DNA from: Spirochaetaceae bacterium
GTDB taxonomy: Bacteria; Spirochaetota; Spirochaetia; WRBN01
DNA length: 48,111 nucleotides
NCBI GenBank assembly: GCA_009784515.1
Contig: WRBN01000002.1
Coordinates: forward strand, 1 to 48,111
Reading direction: 5' to 3'
The notes beneath the pieces were generated by a model. That model did not search any database and was not told the DNA's origin. It saw nothing but the letters and a program-made list of their open reading frames with translations. A program made the position numbers and the translations under genes. This document shows, piece after piece, positions 22,803 through 30,845 of the stretch (position 1 is the first letter of the stretch; every line of letters begins with the position of its first letter).

Positions 22803-24575
22803 ATGACTAAAACACGAGCCGAAGTGGCCGAAAAAGATACTTGGAATTTAGAAGGTTTATATAAAAACGACGACGCTTGGTTAGCCGGTTATAATAAACT
22901 TAATAAAGATATAACGATTATCAGCCGTTATCAAGGTAAATTAGCCGCAAGCGCTGCCGGCTTAAAAGCGGCTTTAACGGCTAAAATGGAGCTGGAATTA
23001 CAGCTGGAGGCCCTAGCCAGTTATGCCTTTATGCGTTTGCAAGAAGATTTAGGTGATAACCGGCATAACACTAACTTTTTGCAGGTGCAAAGCCTGTTGG
23101 CCAACTACAGCGCCTTAGCCAGTTACTTTGCTCCCGAGCTGCAAGCTATCGATAGTGAGGTAATGCAAGGTTATCTTGCCGGCACCGAGCTAAAAGAATA
23201 TACCATTTATTTAAATAAAATATTACGCAATAAAGAGCATATTTTATCGGCTAAAGAAGAAGCTTTGCTGGCCCCGCTGGAAGAACTATTTAGCACCGCT
23301 ACCGGTACTTTTAGCGCCTTAACCGATGCCGATATGAACTTTGGCGAGGTGGAAGGCAGGCCGCTTACTCAAAGCAGTTTTACCGTCTTTTTAAAGGACA
23401 GTAACCGCCATATTCGCGAAAAGGCTTACAAACAATTTTACGGCCAATACAATAATTACAAAAACACCATTTCCAGCCTTTACGGCGGCAGCGTAAGACA
23501 AGATATTTACAGCGCCCGCACCCGTAACTTTAACAGCAGCTTAGAGGCCGCTTTGTTCCCCGATAATGTGCCGGTTGCCGTTTACGATAACTTAGTTAAG
23601 GCCGTTAATAATGGCTTGCCTACCTTGCATAAATATTATGATATACGTAAAAAAATGTTAGGAGTAAACGAATTAAGGCACTACGATGTTTACGCTCCGC
23701 TTTTACCGGAGGCACGCAGCCAAAAGATTAGCTGGGAAGAAGGGGTCAACCTTATTTGCGAAGCTTTAAAGCCGCTAGGGGACGACTATATTAAAGTTAT
23801 GCGGCACGGTTTGCTTGATGGCCGCTGGAGCGATAGGTACGAAAACAAAGGGAAACGCTCGGGGGCTTTTTCTAACGGCAGTTACACCGGTGAGCCTTAC
23901 ATTTTGATGAACTATAAAGACGAAGATATTCGTGCCCTTTTTACTTTAGCCCACGAAGCCGGCCACAGTATGCATAGTTATTACAGCGTAAAGAGTAATC
24001 CTTTTCAGCATTACAACTACACCATCTTTGAGGCCGAAGTAGCCAGCACCTTTAACGAAGCTTTGCTCTTTGATTATTTAATGAAAAGCAGCAAAGATGA
24101 GCAGCTTAAACAAGTCCTGATTGGCGAACGCATCGGCGATATTACCGCCACCCTTTTTAGACAAACAATGTTTGCCGAGTACGAGCAGCTTGTCCATGCC
24201 CGGGCCGAAGCCGGCGAGGCGGCCAGTTTAACTTTGTTTAGAGAGATTTATGACGGCCTTTTAAAAAAATATTTTGGCCCGCAGCTCATTTTTGAAGAAA
24301 CCAGCAGCCTAGAGGCTTTACGTATCCCGCACTTTTACCGTGCCTTTTATGTTTACAAATACGCTACCGGTATTTCGGCCAGTCTTGCCTTAAGTAAAAT
24401 GGTACTGGAGGGCGGTGCGGCCGAACGTGAGCAATATTTAAGTTTTTTAAAGAGCGGCGGCAGCCGTTTCCCCATCGATAGCTTAAAGCTGGCTGGGGTA
24501 GATATGGCCAGCGAAGCCCCTGTGGCCGATGCCATTAAAGTGTACGCCGGTTTATTAGAACAACTTAAAGGATAG
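22803..24575 (+). CDS. pepF: oligoendopeptidase F (M3B metallopeptidase)
   Basis: 590 residues, the usual length. Zinc site: TLAHEAGHSMHSYYS (H384, E385, H388) and the third ligand Glu in FEAEVASTFNEAL (about 410-412). Family landmarks WNLEGLY at the N-terminus, AALFPDNVPVAVYDNLV, LRHYDVYAPL and a C-terminal RIPHFYRAFYVYKYATGISASLAL, which closes the substrate channel. PepF cleaves short peptides (about 7-17 residues) in the cytoplasm for peptide recycling or nutrition. No signal peptide. Shine-Dalgarno AAGGAG 8 nt before ATG 22803, and its own near-consensus promoter. Monocistronic; an AT-rich hairpin repeat follows. Confidence 0.95.
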   Translation: MTKTRAEVAEKDTWNLEGLYKNDDAWLAGYNKLNKDITIISRYQGKLAASAAGLKAALTAKMELELQLEALASYAFMRLQEDLGDNRHNTNFLQVQSLLANYSALASYFAPELQAIDSEVMQGYLAGTELKEYTIYLNKILRNKEHILSAKEEALLAPLEELFSTATGTFSALTDADMNFGEVEGRPLTQSSFTVFLKDSNRHIREKAYKQFYGQYNNYKNTISSLYGGSVRQDIYSARTRNFNSSLEAALFPDNVPVAVYDNLVKAVNNGLPTLHKYYDIRKKMLGVNELRHYDVYAPLLPEARSQKISWEEGVNLICEALKPLGDDYIKVMRHGLLDGRWSDRYENKGKRSGAFSNGSYTGEPYILMNYKDEDIRALFTLAHEAGHSMHSYYSVKSNPFQHYNYTIFEAEVASTFNEALLFDYLMKSSKDEQLKQVLIGERIGDITATLFRQTMFAEYEQLVHARAEAGEAASLTLFREIYDGLLKKYFGPQLIFEETSSLEALRIPHFYRAFYVYKYATGISASLALSKMVLEGGAAEREQYLSFLKSGGSRFPIDSLKLAGVDMASEAPVADAIKVYAGLLEQLKG

Positions 24576-24588
24576 GTAATTAAGTGAA

Positions 24589-24634
24589 AATTAAGAAGTA
24601 AGAATTAATAATTAAAAGCTCTTACTTCTTAATT
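24589..24634. repeat. AT-rich dispersed hairpin, copy 2
   Basis: AATTAAGAAGTAAG (24589-24602) pairs perfectly with 24621-24634. Thirteen bases of the arm are identical to those of the hairpin at 7626-7679. It ends 13 nt before the chromate-type transporter ATG, which has no Shine-Dalgarno. Confidence 0.6.
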
Positions 24635-24647
24635 ATTAATTCTCAAA

Positions 24648-25193
24648 ATGATTTACTTAAATTTATTTGTAACTTTTTTTAAAATTACCATCACCACCTT
24701 TGGCGGTGGTATGGCTATGCTGGCCCCGCTACAACACGGCTTAAAAGATAAACTTACCCCGCACGAAATTAACGATTATTTTAGCTTAGCCCAAAGCTTG
24801 CCGGGCGCTATTCCCATTAATGCGGCGGTTTTAATTGGCAGCCATTTGGCGGGTAAAGGTGGAGCTATAGTTTGTGTGTTGGCCGTTATAGCGCCTTCGT
24901 ATTTAGTGGTAAGCTTAATTGTTGTTGGCTATAACTTCTTTTTAAGTAATCCCATTCAGGCCGCTTTAATGGGCATTAGGGCGGCGGCGGCGGCCCTAAT
25001 TATCCATAGCGCCTGTAAAATGTTGGTTACCGTTATTAAAAAGGAGCCAAATTTTAAAGCCAGCCTCTTTAAAGTTAGCGCCTTTATTTTTGCCGTTTTA
25101 ATGATGTTACTGGGCTTTAGCCCCTCTGTTATTATTATTTTAATTATTGCCCTAGCCAGCAGTTATTATCTTTACAAAAGGCGTTTAGCGTGA
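24648..25193 (+). CDS. chromate-transporter family (CHR) half-protein 1
   Basis: 181 residues, about five to six hydrophobic segments. Short-chain CHR pattern: FFKITITTFGGGMAML near the N-terminus, QSLPGAIPINAAVLIGSHLAG in the middle, then LMGIRAAAAALIIHSA. Short CHR proteins work as pairs of opposite topology, here with the next gene (4-nt overlap). Known members export chromate; many bacterial pairs have no tested substrate. The first gene of an apparent operon with the second half and rnhB. No Shine-Dalgarno before ATG 24648; the hairpin repeat lies just ahead. Confidence 0.88.
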   Translation: MIYLNLFVTFFKITITTFGGGMAMLAPLQHGLKDKLTPHEINDYFSLAQSLPGAIPINAAVLIGSHLAGKGGAIVCVLAVIAPSYLVVSLIVVGYNFFLSNPIQAALMGIRAAAAALIIHSACKMLVTVIKKEPNFKASLFKVSAFIFAVLMMLLGFSPSVIIILIIALASSYYLYKRRLA

Positions 25194-25723
25194 ATTATCT
25201 TTGGTTATTTTTAATTTTTTTACGAACCGGCGCTTTAAGTTTTGGCGGCGGTTATGTTATTTTATCGCTGCTTAGCGATGATTTTTACTACTATCTTACT
25301 CCCGCCCAAACGGCAAACTTAATAGCTATTAGCAGTGCGGCTCCGGGCGCTATATCTATTAATGCCGCCACCTATTTTGGTTTAATGGTGGGCTCACAGC
25401 CGCAACTGGCCGCTTTAATGGCCGTTGTGGGTTTAGTTATACCAAGCGTGGCCGCATCTTTGATTGCTTATAAATTTTTTAGTAAATTTAAAAATAGCCG
25501 CTACTTAACTACTTTGCTTATGGCTTTAAAACCTGTCGTGGCCGGTATGGTTTTTTTTGTGGGTATACGTATATTGTGGGACGAAGCTTTTATCGGCCGT
25601 AATTTACAAGCTTTAGGTATTTTTTTATTAGTTATGGCTTTGCTGATGGTGCGCACTAAAATAATGGTGGTTATTTTGGCGGGGGCTATGCTGGGTTTGT
25701 TTAGCCACCTATTAATGGGATAA
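25190..25723 (+). CDS. chromate-transporter family (CHR) half-protein 2
   Basis: 177 residues from GTG 25190, overlapping the first half in GTGA. Motifs FLRTGALSFGGGYVILSLL and AISSAAPGAISINAATYFGLMVG, then VVGLVIPSVAASLIAYKFF and LMALKPVVAGMVFFVGIRIL. It should pair with the previous protein to form the anion transporter. Three bases after its stop the rnhB ATG follows, so both are on one transcript. Confidence 0.88.
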   Translation: MNYLWLFLIFLRTGALSFGGGYVILSLLSDDFYYYLTPAQTANLIAISSAAPGAISINAATYFGLMVGSQPQLAALMAVVGLVIPSVAASLIAYKFFSKFKNSRYLTTLLMALKPVVAGMVFFVGIRILWDEAFIGRNLQALGIFLLVMALLMVRTKIMVVILAGAMLGLFSHLLMG

Positions 25724-25726
25724 ATT

Positions 25727-26317
25727 ATGAACGTACTTTTTGATATGGATAATATCAACCTGCCGGCTAATCATTGCGGTTTAGACGAAGCCGGGCGCGG
25801 CTGCCTTGCCGGCCCGGTTTATGCGGCGGCCGTTATTTTACCGGCCAGTTTTAAGTGGCAGTTGGCCGACAGCAAAAAACTTAGCCCCGCTCAACGGCAG
25901 CAGCTTTATCATATTATTATTAATGAAGCCGATTATAGCGTGGCTACCGCCGGTGTGGCCGAGATTGATAACCTTAATATTTTGCAGGCCAGCTTATTAG
26001 CAATGGGCCGGGCTTTTGCCGGCTTAAAAGGCCGGCCGGAATTAGCTTTAGTTGATGGCAACCAGCTGCCTAAGCTGCCTATTAAAGCTTATGCCATTAT
26101 AAAAGGTGATGATAAAATACCTAGTATTATGGCCGCTAGTATAGTAGCTAAGGTAGAGCGCGACAGTTACATGCTTAAGCTAGCCCAAGAAGATAACCGC
26201 TACGGTTACCAAAACCACAAAGGTTATCCTACCGCCGAACATAAGCAGGCTCTTAAAAAATATGGTTTAAGTGAGCACCATCGCTTAAGTTTTAAAGTGA
26301 AAGAAAACAGAGAATAG
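25727..26317 (+). CDS. rnhB: ribonuclease HII
   Basis: 196 residues. Active-site motifs GLDEAGRGCLAGPV (D20, E21), ELALVDGNQLP (D110) and KIPSIMAASIVAKVERDSYM (D146); also ADSKKLSPAQR and the C-terminal YGYQNHKGYPTAEH. It removes ribonucleotides from DNA and RNA primers in RNA-DNA hybrids. Co-transcribed with the chromate-type transporter genes (3-nt gap), a chance association with no evident functional tie. No separate promoter seen. Confidence 0.96.
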   Translation: MNVLFDMDNINLPANHCGLDEAGRGCLAGPVYAAAVILPASFKWQLADSKKLSPAQRQQLYHIIINEADYSVATAGVAEIDNLNILQASLLAMGRAFAGLKGRPELALVDGNQLPKLPIKAYAIIKGDDKIPSIMAASIVAKVERDSYMLKLAQEDNRYGYQNHKGYPTAEHKQALKKYGLSEHHRLSFKVKENRE

Positions 26318-26377
26318 ACAATAGGCAATAATTAATTACCAAATAAGGCTTTACTCTTATATTTGAGGGTTTTAAAT

Positions 26378-27091
26378 TTATTTTTTAAACTTAGCTAATT
26401 CGGCTTCTAGTTGACTAATATAACTGTTTTTATCTTTTATTTCTTCGTCTCGCTGGTTTAAATTGGTTACCAGCTGTCTGTTTATATTATTCATTTCGGT
26501 GGCGGCTTTAGCGGCTGCTTTCATCGTTAAATCGGTAAAATCGGCCTCTTCGGCTAACCCAGCCAGTATATTTTGGTCTAGCATACTTATAATATCTAAC
26601 TTATTGTTTATGGCCATGTGGTCGTAAACCCTTACACCCGCCAGCTTACTAGTTCTTAACAAGGTAATGGTAGTTTCTTTATCGGCTTCGCTAAAAACCG
26701 GCGGCTGGTCGCTCACATGGTTGTGTACAAATACGGCGTAAGCGGCGGCATAGTAAGCAAACCCCCTGTAAGCCATACGCGGGTTCACGTTTACCGTTAA
26801 TAAATTACCTATAGCCACTAAATCGACAAAAGTAAGCTGTTTGTCAATATCAAAACCCAGTGTCCAAAAATGTTCGGTGCTGCCATCAAAGGGGCCTTCG
26901 CCTAGCTGCAAAGTAACGGCACGTTTCTCTTTAGTTGGTTTAAAACCTAAAGCGGCCTCTCTCGCAGGTAACTTTAAGGCCGATACCTTAAGCTCGCGGC
27001 TTAAGATAGATTTTATAATGTTACCAATATCTTGGGTAGAGCCCATCGGCCACTGCCTTTCGGCTTCGGTTAAGTGTATATTGTAAGGCAT
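26378..27091 (-). CDS. RadC/JAB-like metalloprotein-fold protein with coiled-coil tail
   Basis: 237 residues. Residues 60-150 match the RadC JAB/MPN core: FDIDKQLTFVDLVAIGNLLTVNVNPR (cf. L-x-x-x-x-G-x-x-x...V-x-P-R-x-V), AYAVFVHNHVSDQPPVFSEAD (H123, H125, then S134-x-x-D137, the JAMM zinc ligands; RadC has HNHPSGDPxPSxxD), and TSKLAGVRVYDHMAINN (cf. LGIRVLDHIIIG). The N-terminal helix-hairpin-helix part of RadC is absent. A polar coiled-coil (about 195-237) follows, which RadC lacks. RadC proteins have no settled function. It could be a diverged antirestriction/peptidase-type JAB protein. It stands convergent to rnhB. Confidence 0.65.
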   Translation of the reverse strand: MPYNIHLTEAERQWPMGSTQDIGNIIKSILSRELKVSALKLPAREAALGFKPTKEKRAVTLQLGEGPFDGSTEHFWTLGFDIDKQLTFVDLVAIGNLLTVNVNPRMAYRGFAYYAAAYAVFVHNHVSDQPPVFSEADKETTITLLRTSKLAGVRVYDHMAINNKLDIISMLDQNILAGLAEEADFTDLTMKAAAKAATEMNNINRQLVTNLNQRDEEIKDKNSYISQLEAELAKFKK

Positions 27092-27146
27092 AACTTATTA
27101 TAGCATAGTTTGCTACAGTTAGCAAACAATTTATTTTAGTTTTAAG

Positions 27147-27554
27147 TTAAAATATAGAGGCTAGCCGTTCCAGTACCTTTTTACGGTCTAGGGGTTTAAC
27201 AATATAGTTTTTGGCCCCAGCCATTAACGCTTTTTTTACTAAGTCTTCGCGCCCAAGTGCGCTAATCATTACCACTTTAACGTTAGGGTTTATCTCTATA
27301 ATTTTAGTTAGGGCCGTAATACCGTCCATATTAGGCATGGTTATATCCATAGTTACTACATCAATTTTATCTTTAAGCTGGCGGTATTTCTCAACCCCTT
27401 CGGCCCCATCGGTAGCGGTTTCTATTACCTCAAAGCCTTCGGCTAGTAAAATTTGGCGAAGCTGTTTTTGTACAAATATCGAGTCATCAACAATTAACAC
27501 TTTATAGGGAACACCGTTTTTATTTACGCCGTAACTTGCTCCAGTTTCGTCCAT
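27147..27554 (-). CDS. CheY-like single-domain response regulator
   Basis: 135 residues with one receiver domain: KVLIVDDSIFVQKQL (acidic pair D23, D24), VVTMDITMPNMDG (phosphorylation site D70), VVMISALG (S98) and NYIVKPL (K120). No output domain. A 17-residue N-terminal tail precedes the fold. It most likely passes signals from a histidine kinase such as CheA to the flagellar switch or works as a second CheY; there is no kinase gene in the window. ATGGAG Shine-Dalgarno lies 8 nt before ATG 27554. Monocistronic, 55 nt downstream of it the RadC-like gene begins on the same strand. Confidence 0.9.
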   Translation of the reverse strand: MDETGASYGVNKNGVPYKVLIVDDSIFVQKQLRQILLAEGFEVIETATDGAEGVEKYRQLKDKIDVVTMDITMPNMDGITALTKIIEINPNVKVVMISALGREDLVKKALMAGAKNYIVKPLDRKKVLERLASIF

Positions 27555-27653
27555 TACTAATCTCCATTAACAGTAACTATAACATATTATTGCAACTTTA
27601 ACTAGTCTTTTTTATAAAATGCTACAAATTTTCATATTTTTTAAAGAAAAAGA

Positions 27654-27682
27654 TTGCTTTATCGTTATTATGGTGTTACAAT
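27654..27682 (+). promoter_or_regulatory. promoter of the DksA/TraR-type gene
   Basis: TTGCTT (27654-27659), a 17-nt spacer and TACAAT (27677-27682) predict a start near 27689 and a 30-nt leader. Confidence 0.6.
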
Positions 27683-27718
27683 AGGTAGATATATCTTAGC
27701 AGTGTGCGGAGAAAGATA

Positions 27719-28075
27719 ATGGAACTATTTTACGAACAAATAAAAAAAATTTTGCTTACGCAAAGAGAAGAAACCCTTAATGCCCTGCGTGCCGAAGACC
27801 AAGAATTTACCGAAGCTATTAACAGTAAAGATACCTCCGACCCCGGTGATGTCGCCAGCGGCGATGTAGATATGCAAATGATAGATTTAAGACGCGGCCA
27901 AAGCAGTTTAGCTTTAGCTAAAATAGAAGCCGCTTTAGCACGCCTAGAAAATGGTAACTACGGTATTTGCGCCAAATGCGGCACAATGGTAGATAAAGAA
28001 CGGCTTCTGGCTGTACCGGAAGCCGCTTTATGCATTAATTGTCAGGCTAAAGCTGAACGCGGCCGCCTAAATTAA
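27719..28075 (+). CDS. DksA/TraR-family zinc-finger protein
   Basis: 118 residues from ATG 27719; GCGGAG at 27706-27711 gives normal spacing, while the upstream GTG 27704 would overlap it. N-terminal coiled-coil arm with DTSDPGDVAS (acidic tip motif DxxDxA, D41/D44), then the C4 zinc finger CAKC (84, 87) and CINC (105, 108) with the family spacing. DksA-type proteins enter the secondary channel of RNA polymerase and, often with ppGpp, alter promoter choice, for instance at rRNA genes. It is shorter than E. coli DksA (151) but keeps the tip. It converges on the OB-fold gene, whose stop lies 8 nt away. Confidence 0.88.
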   Translation: MELFYEQIKKILLTQREETLNALRAEDQEFTEAINSKDTSDPGDVASGDVDMQMIDLRRGQSSLALAKIEAALARLENGNYGICAKCGTMVDKERLLAVPEAALCINCQAKAERGRLN

Positions 28076-28083
28076 TTAATGTT

Positions 28084-28524
28084 TTACCATCTGCCAAAGG
28101 AGCAACCACCGGCGGCAAAGCCTCGGCCGCCAAAACCACCCATAGCCGGAATAACATAGTTGTTGTTACCAATGGTAATGCTGGCAACGCTTACAAAACC
28201 GCCGTCTACGCTTTCAAACCCGGTAATGGTAATTACATCGCCATCGTTAATAGGAATACTGCCGTCAAATAAGAACATTGGCGGAATATGCAGGTACACG
28301 GTACCGCTTGCTGTTTGCATCTCTACAAACCTGCGGTTACTTACCATTATCCGCCCTTGATAGCTAACTTCGGTCAGCTGTACTTGTGGCTGCTGCCACC
28401 CTAAGGCTTGCTGCGGGCCTCTGCCGCGCACGTTGTTAGCAGGGCCTCGGCCAAAGCCGGCCTGCGCCATTACCACATTGGCCGAGAGTAACCCTATAGC
28501 AATTAATATTAAAAGTTTTTTCAT
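28084..28524 (-). CDS. secreted small OB-fold-like protein with Gly-rich ends
   Basis: 146 residues. Signal peptide MKKLLILIAIGLLSANVVMAQ, then a Gly/Arg/Gln-rich stretch (AGFGRGPANNVRGRGPQQA). Residues 50-125 are strand-rich (VSYQGRIMVSNRRFVEMQTA, GTVYLHIPP, DGDVITITGFESVDGGFVSVASITIG), compatible with a small OB fold such as YgiW/BOF-type periplasmic proteins. A Gly-rich tail ends CSFGRW. AGGAGGAAAATAAGTT is a very strong Shine-Dalgarno, so expression may be high. Function unknown. Confidence 0.65.
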   Translation of the reverse strand: MKKLLILIAIGLLSANVVMAQAGFGRGPANNVRGRGPQQALGWQQPQVQLTEVSYQGRIMVSNRRFVEMQTASGTVYLHIPPMFLFDGSIPINDGDVITITGFESVDGGFVSVASITIGNNNYVIPAMGGFGGRGFAAGGCSFGRW

Positions 28525-28726
28525 AACTTATTTTCCTCCTTGTTTGCTATGATGCTCATATTATCAACCCCTTTTTCAAAAATGTAAAGCCGCTTAGGTT
28601 GTAATTAACTTCTTTGTAATCAATTCTTAAAATATATATAATTAATTGGCCTAAAAGTAAGATGTTATTGTACCTAAAACAGTATTAATTAATTATATTT
28701 AATAACTGTAAAAATTACCGGCGGCC

Positions 28727-28755
28727 TTGCCAAAAAAAGAGTTTACCTGTACAAT
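28727..28755 (+). promoter_or_regulatory. leaderless promoter
   Basis: TTGCCA (28727-28732), a 17-nt spacer and TACAAT (28750-28755), then six bases and ATG 28762. Predicted transcription start equals the A of ATG. The rest of the gap 28525-28726 is AT-rich with no gene. Confidence 0.65.
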
Positions 28756-28761
28756 TAACTT

Positions 28762-29109
28762 ATGCATTCATCACGCGCCTTCGAGCTAAAAATAAAACAA
28801 GCCGAAAAACACCAACGGCAAAACCCTAACTTCGATTTTGAAGCTAGCCTTAACGATAGCTTTGCCCGTATTATTAATGTGCCGCGTTTATTAGCCGACG
28901 AATATTTTGCTAACTTTAACCCGTATTACGAAAAATTATATACCTTAATAGACCTTTACAACAACGATTTAACGAAAGAAGACGGCATAGCCTTAAGCAG
29001 CGACGATTGGCAGCTGGTAATAGAGCTTAACAACCGCTATGCCAGCGAGATAGATTTAGATGTGTTGCAAGCCGTAATGCAATATTTGTTAGATATAAAA
29101 GAGCTTTAA
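28762..29109 (+). CDS. small cytoplasmic protein of unknown function
   Basis: 115 residues, not recognised. No signal peptide or membrane span. It looks fully helical and acidic: RAFELKIKQAEKHQRQNP, SLNDSFARIINVPRLLADEYF, YYEKLYTLIDLYNNDLT, and a C-terminal helix EIDLDVLQAVMQYLLDIKEL. Codon use is like the neighbours, so it is native. It has a complete promoter and no Shine-Dalgarno and should be translated from a leaderless mRNA. It converges on the LRR gene 17 nt away. Confidence 0.6.
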   Translation: MHSSRAFELKIKQAEKHQRQNPNFDFEASLNDSFARIINVPRLLADEYFANFNPYYEKLYTLIDLYNNDLTKEDGIALSSDDWQLVIELNNRYASEIDLDVLQAVMQYLLDIKEL

Positions 29110-29126
29110 AAGCTTAGCTACATAAA

Positions 29127-30107
29127 TTACCTAAGAACAATATTAGGCAAAGAAGCCAAGCTAATAATATTTTGCCTTGTGAGTACGGTGCCGCTTACCC
29201 ATATTTCGGTTAAGTTAGTAAGACCGTGCACATTAAGGCTGGCTAGCCTAGTGTTTTGCACATAAAGGAAAGATAAGCCGGTAAGAGTGCTTATATCTAG
29301 GCTGGTTAAGGGGTTATTGCGTATATCTAAGCTGGTTAAGTTAATAAGACCGTTTACATTAAGGGTTGTTAGCTGGTTACCATCAACATCTAAATGGTTT
29401 AAAGCCGTAAGGCCGTTTAAATCGAGCTGTGTAAGGCGGTTGCCCCACACATTAAAGTTGGTTAAGTTACTGTTCCCGCTTACATTAAGGCTGGTTAGCA
29501 TATTATGGTTTACATGCAGAGAGGTTAAGTAAATGTTATTACTTATATCAAGGGTGGTTAAACGGCTGTCGTTTAACCTAAACTCTGTTAAATGGTTACT
29601 GCTAATACTCAGAGCCGTTAAATATGGGTTATCCCATGTATTAATATTAAGGCCGGTTAGCCTGTTGTGGTCTAGGTAAAGCGCTTCTAAAGAGCGAAGG
29701 CTTCTTACATCTAAGCCGGTTAAATGGTTACCGCTGGCATTAAGCCAAATTAAATTATCATTGCCGCTTACATTAAGCCGGGTTAAGTTGCCATTACTTA
29801 CATCTAAGGATACCAAATTATTGTGGCTGATATTAAGGCTGGTTAAGCCGATTAAATACTCAAGACCGGCGGCATTGGTAATACCCCTATTACTTACATC
29901 AAGCTCGCCGGTTACCCTAGCTAAGGCATCGCTTAACCTTTGGCCGGTAAGGCCGGCATCGCGGCTCAGCCTAAGCATTACGGCATGGCGCAAAGCTTCA
30001 TCGGGGAAAAGGCTGTTAAGGGTCGCGCTAGCCGGCACCACTACCCCTTGCCCATAAGCGGCAGCTAAAATGACTAATAATAAAACTAAAGTTAAACTCT
30101 TTGGCAC
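29127..30107 (-). CDS. exported leucine-rich repeat protein
   Basis: 326 residues from GTG 30107, with AGAGGG 5 nt before it. Signal peptide about 1-20 (LTLVLLLVILAAAYGQG). A helical cap (30-65, FPDEALRHAVMLRLSRDAG) resembles that of internalin-type and other bacterial LRR proteins. From about 70 to the end there are some eleven to twelve repeats of 20-22 residues of type LTSLNVSGNxxLTxLdvxxN, with conserved Leu and Asn positions. LRR surfaces bind proteins; in Treponema such proteins mediate adhesion to host cells or other bacteria, which is inference here. Not the TpLRR class (LPxxLxxIGxxAF). No LPXTG or membrane anchor. Confidence 0.85.
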   Translation of the reverse strand: MPKSLTLVLLLVILAAAYGQGVVVPASATLNSLFPDEALRHAVMLRLSRDAGLTGQRLSDALARVTGELDVSNRGITNAAGLEYLIGLTSLNISHNNLVSLDVSNGNLTRLNVSGNDNLIWLNASGNHLTGLDVRSLRSLEALYLDHNRLTGLNINTWDNPYLTALSISSNHLTEFRLNDSRLTTLDISNNIYLTSLHVNHNMLTSLNVSGNSNLTNFNVWGNRLTQLDLNGLTALNHLDVDGNQLTTLNVNGLINLTSLDIRNNPLTSLDISTLTGLSFLYVQNTRLASLNVHGLTNLTEIWVSGTVLTRQNIISLASLPNIVLR

Positions 30108-30179
30108 TATAACCCTCTGTAGCTTTTTAAGCTATTTTAGCATACCCTTAGAGTAAAGTCAATTTTTGGGCAGCAGCTC

Positions 30180-30692
30180 TTACCGTTTATCCAGCTGCAT
30201 TAAATCGTGGTAATTTTTAGTTATCAGTTTATCTTTACTAAAGCCCAGCTTACTAAAAGCCTCGCGCACCAGCTCTATTGCTAAATGGGCTTCATCTTGG
30301 CTGGTTTTTAAGGCTTCAATCTCTAAAAAATCGCCCAAGCCTTCAATATTTACCAGTTCGTATTTCAGGCCTTTGGCGGTAAATAGTTCCACTTTTTTTA
30401 CCTTTTTAAAGCATTCACTAAAACCAATGGCCTCCATAAATTGCCTAAAATCTTCTTTATTATTAATGCCAAACTCTACCTCTTTGGTGATGGGCACATC
30501 GCCACCGTACTCTTTTAGAGTAACATAAAGACCTTTGGCGCTTTCGCGCATACGCACCATTTTATTTTGGTCGTTTTTAAAGTAGGTATCGTACTTTACC
30601 TCTGTGCCATTCTCTAAAAATTCGCTGCGCAGCTTGGCGCGTATTTCGTCAGCATTGTTTATTTGTACTTTTTCTTCAATTTCGTAAATCAT
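30180..30692 (-). CDS. CYTH-domain protein (class IV adenylate cyclase/ThTPase-like)
   Basis: 170 residues, the size of a single CYTH domain. The signature ExExK is at the very N-terminus (E4-I-E6-E-K8 in MIYEIEEKVQ), followed by the tunnel strands YDTYFKN, KMVRMRESAKGLYVTLKEYGG (R and K for the triphosphate), EVEFGINN, KVKKVELFTAKGLKYELVNIEGLGDFLEIEAL (E ligands) and the C-terminal LITKNYHDLM. Such proteins bind a triphosphate with Mg2+: CyaB makes cAMP, others hydrolyse thiamine triphosphate or inorganic triphosphate. The N-terminal tail and the end KNYHDLM are closest to CyaB-type proteins. AGGAG precedes ATG 30692. Confidence 0.85.
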   Translation of the reverse strand: MIYEIEEKVQINNADEIRAKLRSEFLENGTEVKYDTYFKNDQNKMVRMRESAKGLYVTLKEYGGDVPITKEVEFGINNKEDFRQFMEAIGFSECFKKVKKVELFTAKGLKYELVNIEGLGDFLEIEALKTSQDEAHLAIELVREAFSKLGFSKDKLITKNYHDLMQLDKR

Positions 30693-30793
30693 TTGCTTTA
30701 TCTCCTATAATGTCGGGACAGCCGCTAGTTTGGTTAATCCCTTCTTTAGTATAAAACACAAAATATTTTTTTGCTAGTTATTTTTTAAAAAGC

Positions 30794-30822
30794 TTGACCA
30801 TATTTTTGTAATATGTTATTTA
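30794..30822 (+). promoter_or_regulatory. promoter of the OPT transporter gene
   Basis: TTGACC (30794-30799), a 17-nt spacer and TATTTA (30817-30822) predict a start near 30829 and a short leader (about 17 nt) with TGGAG. Confidence 0.45.
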
Positions 30823-30845
30823 TTTTATTTACAAATGGAGATATT

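Noticed and set aside
29280-29900. Regular DNA repeats (GGCTGGTTAAG-like every 60-66 nt) that look like a CRISPR or tandem array
   Set aside because: The period is a multiple of three and the minus strand codes continuously for leucine-rich repeats; the spacers are coding.
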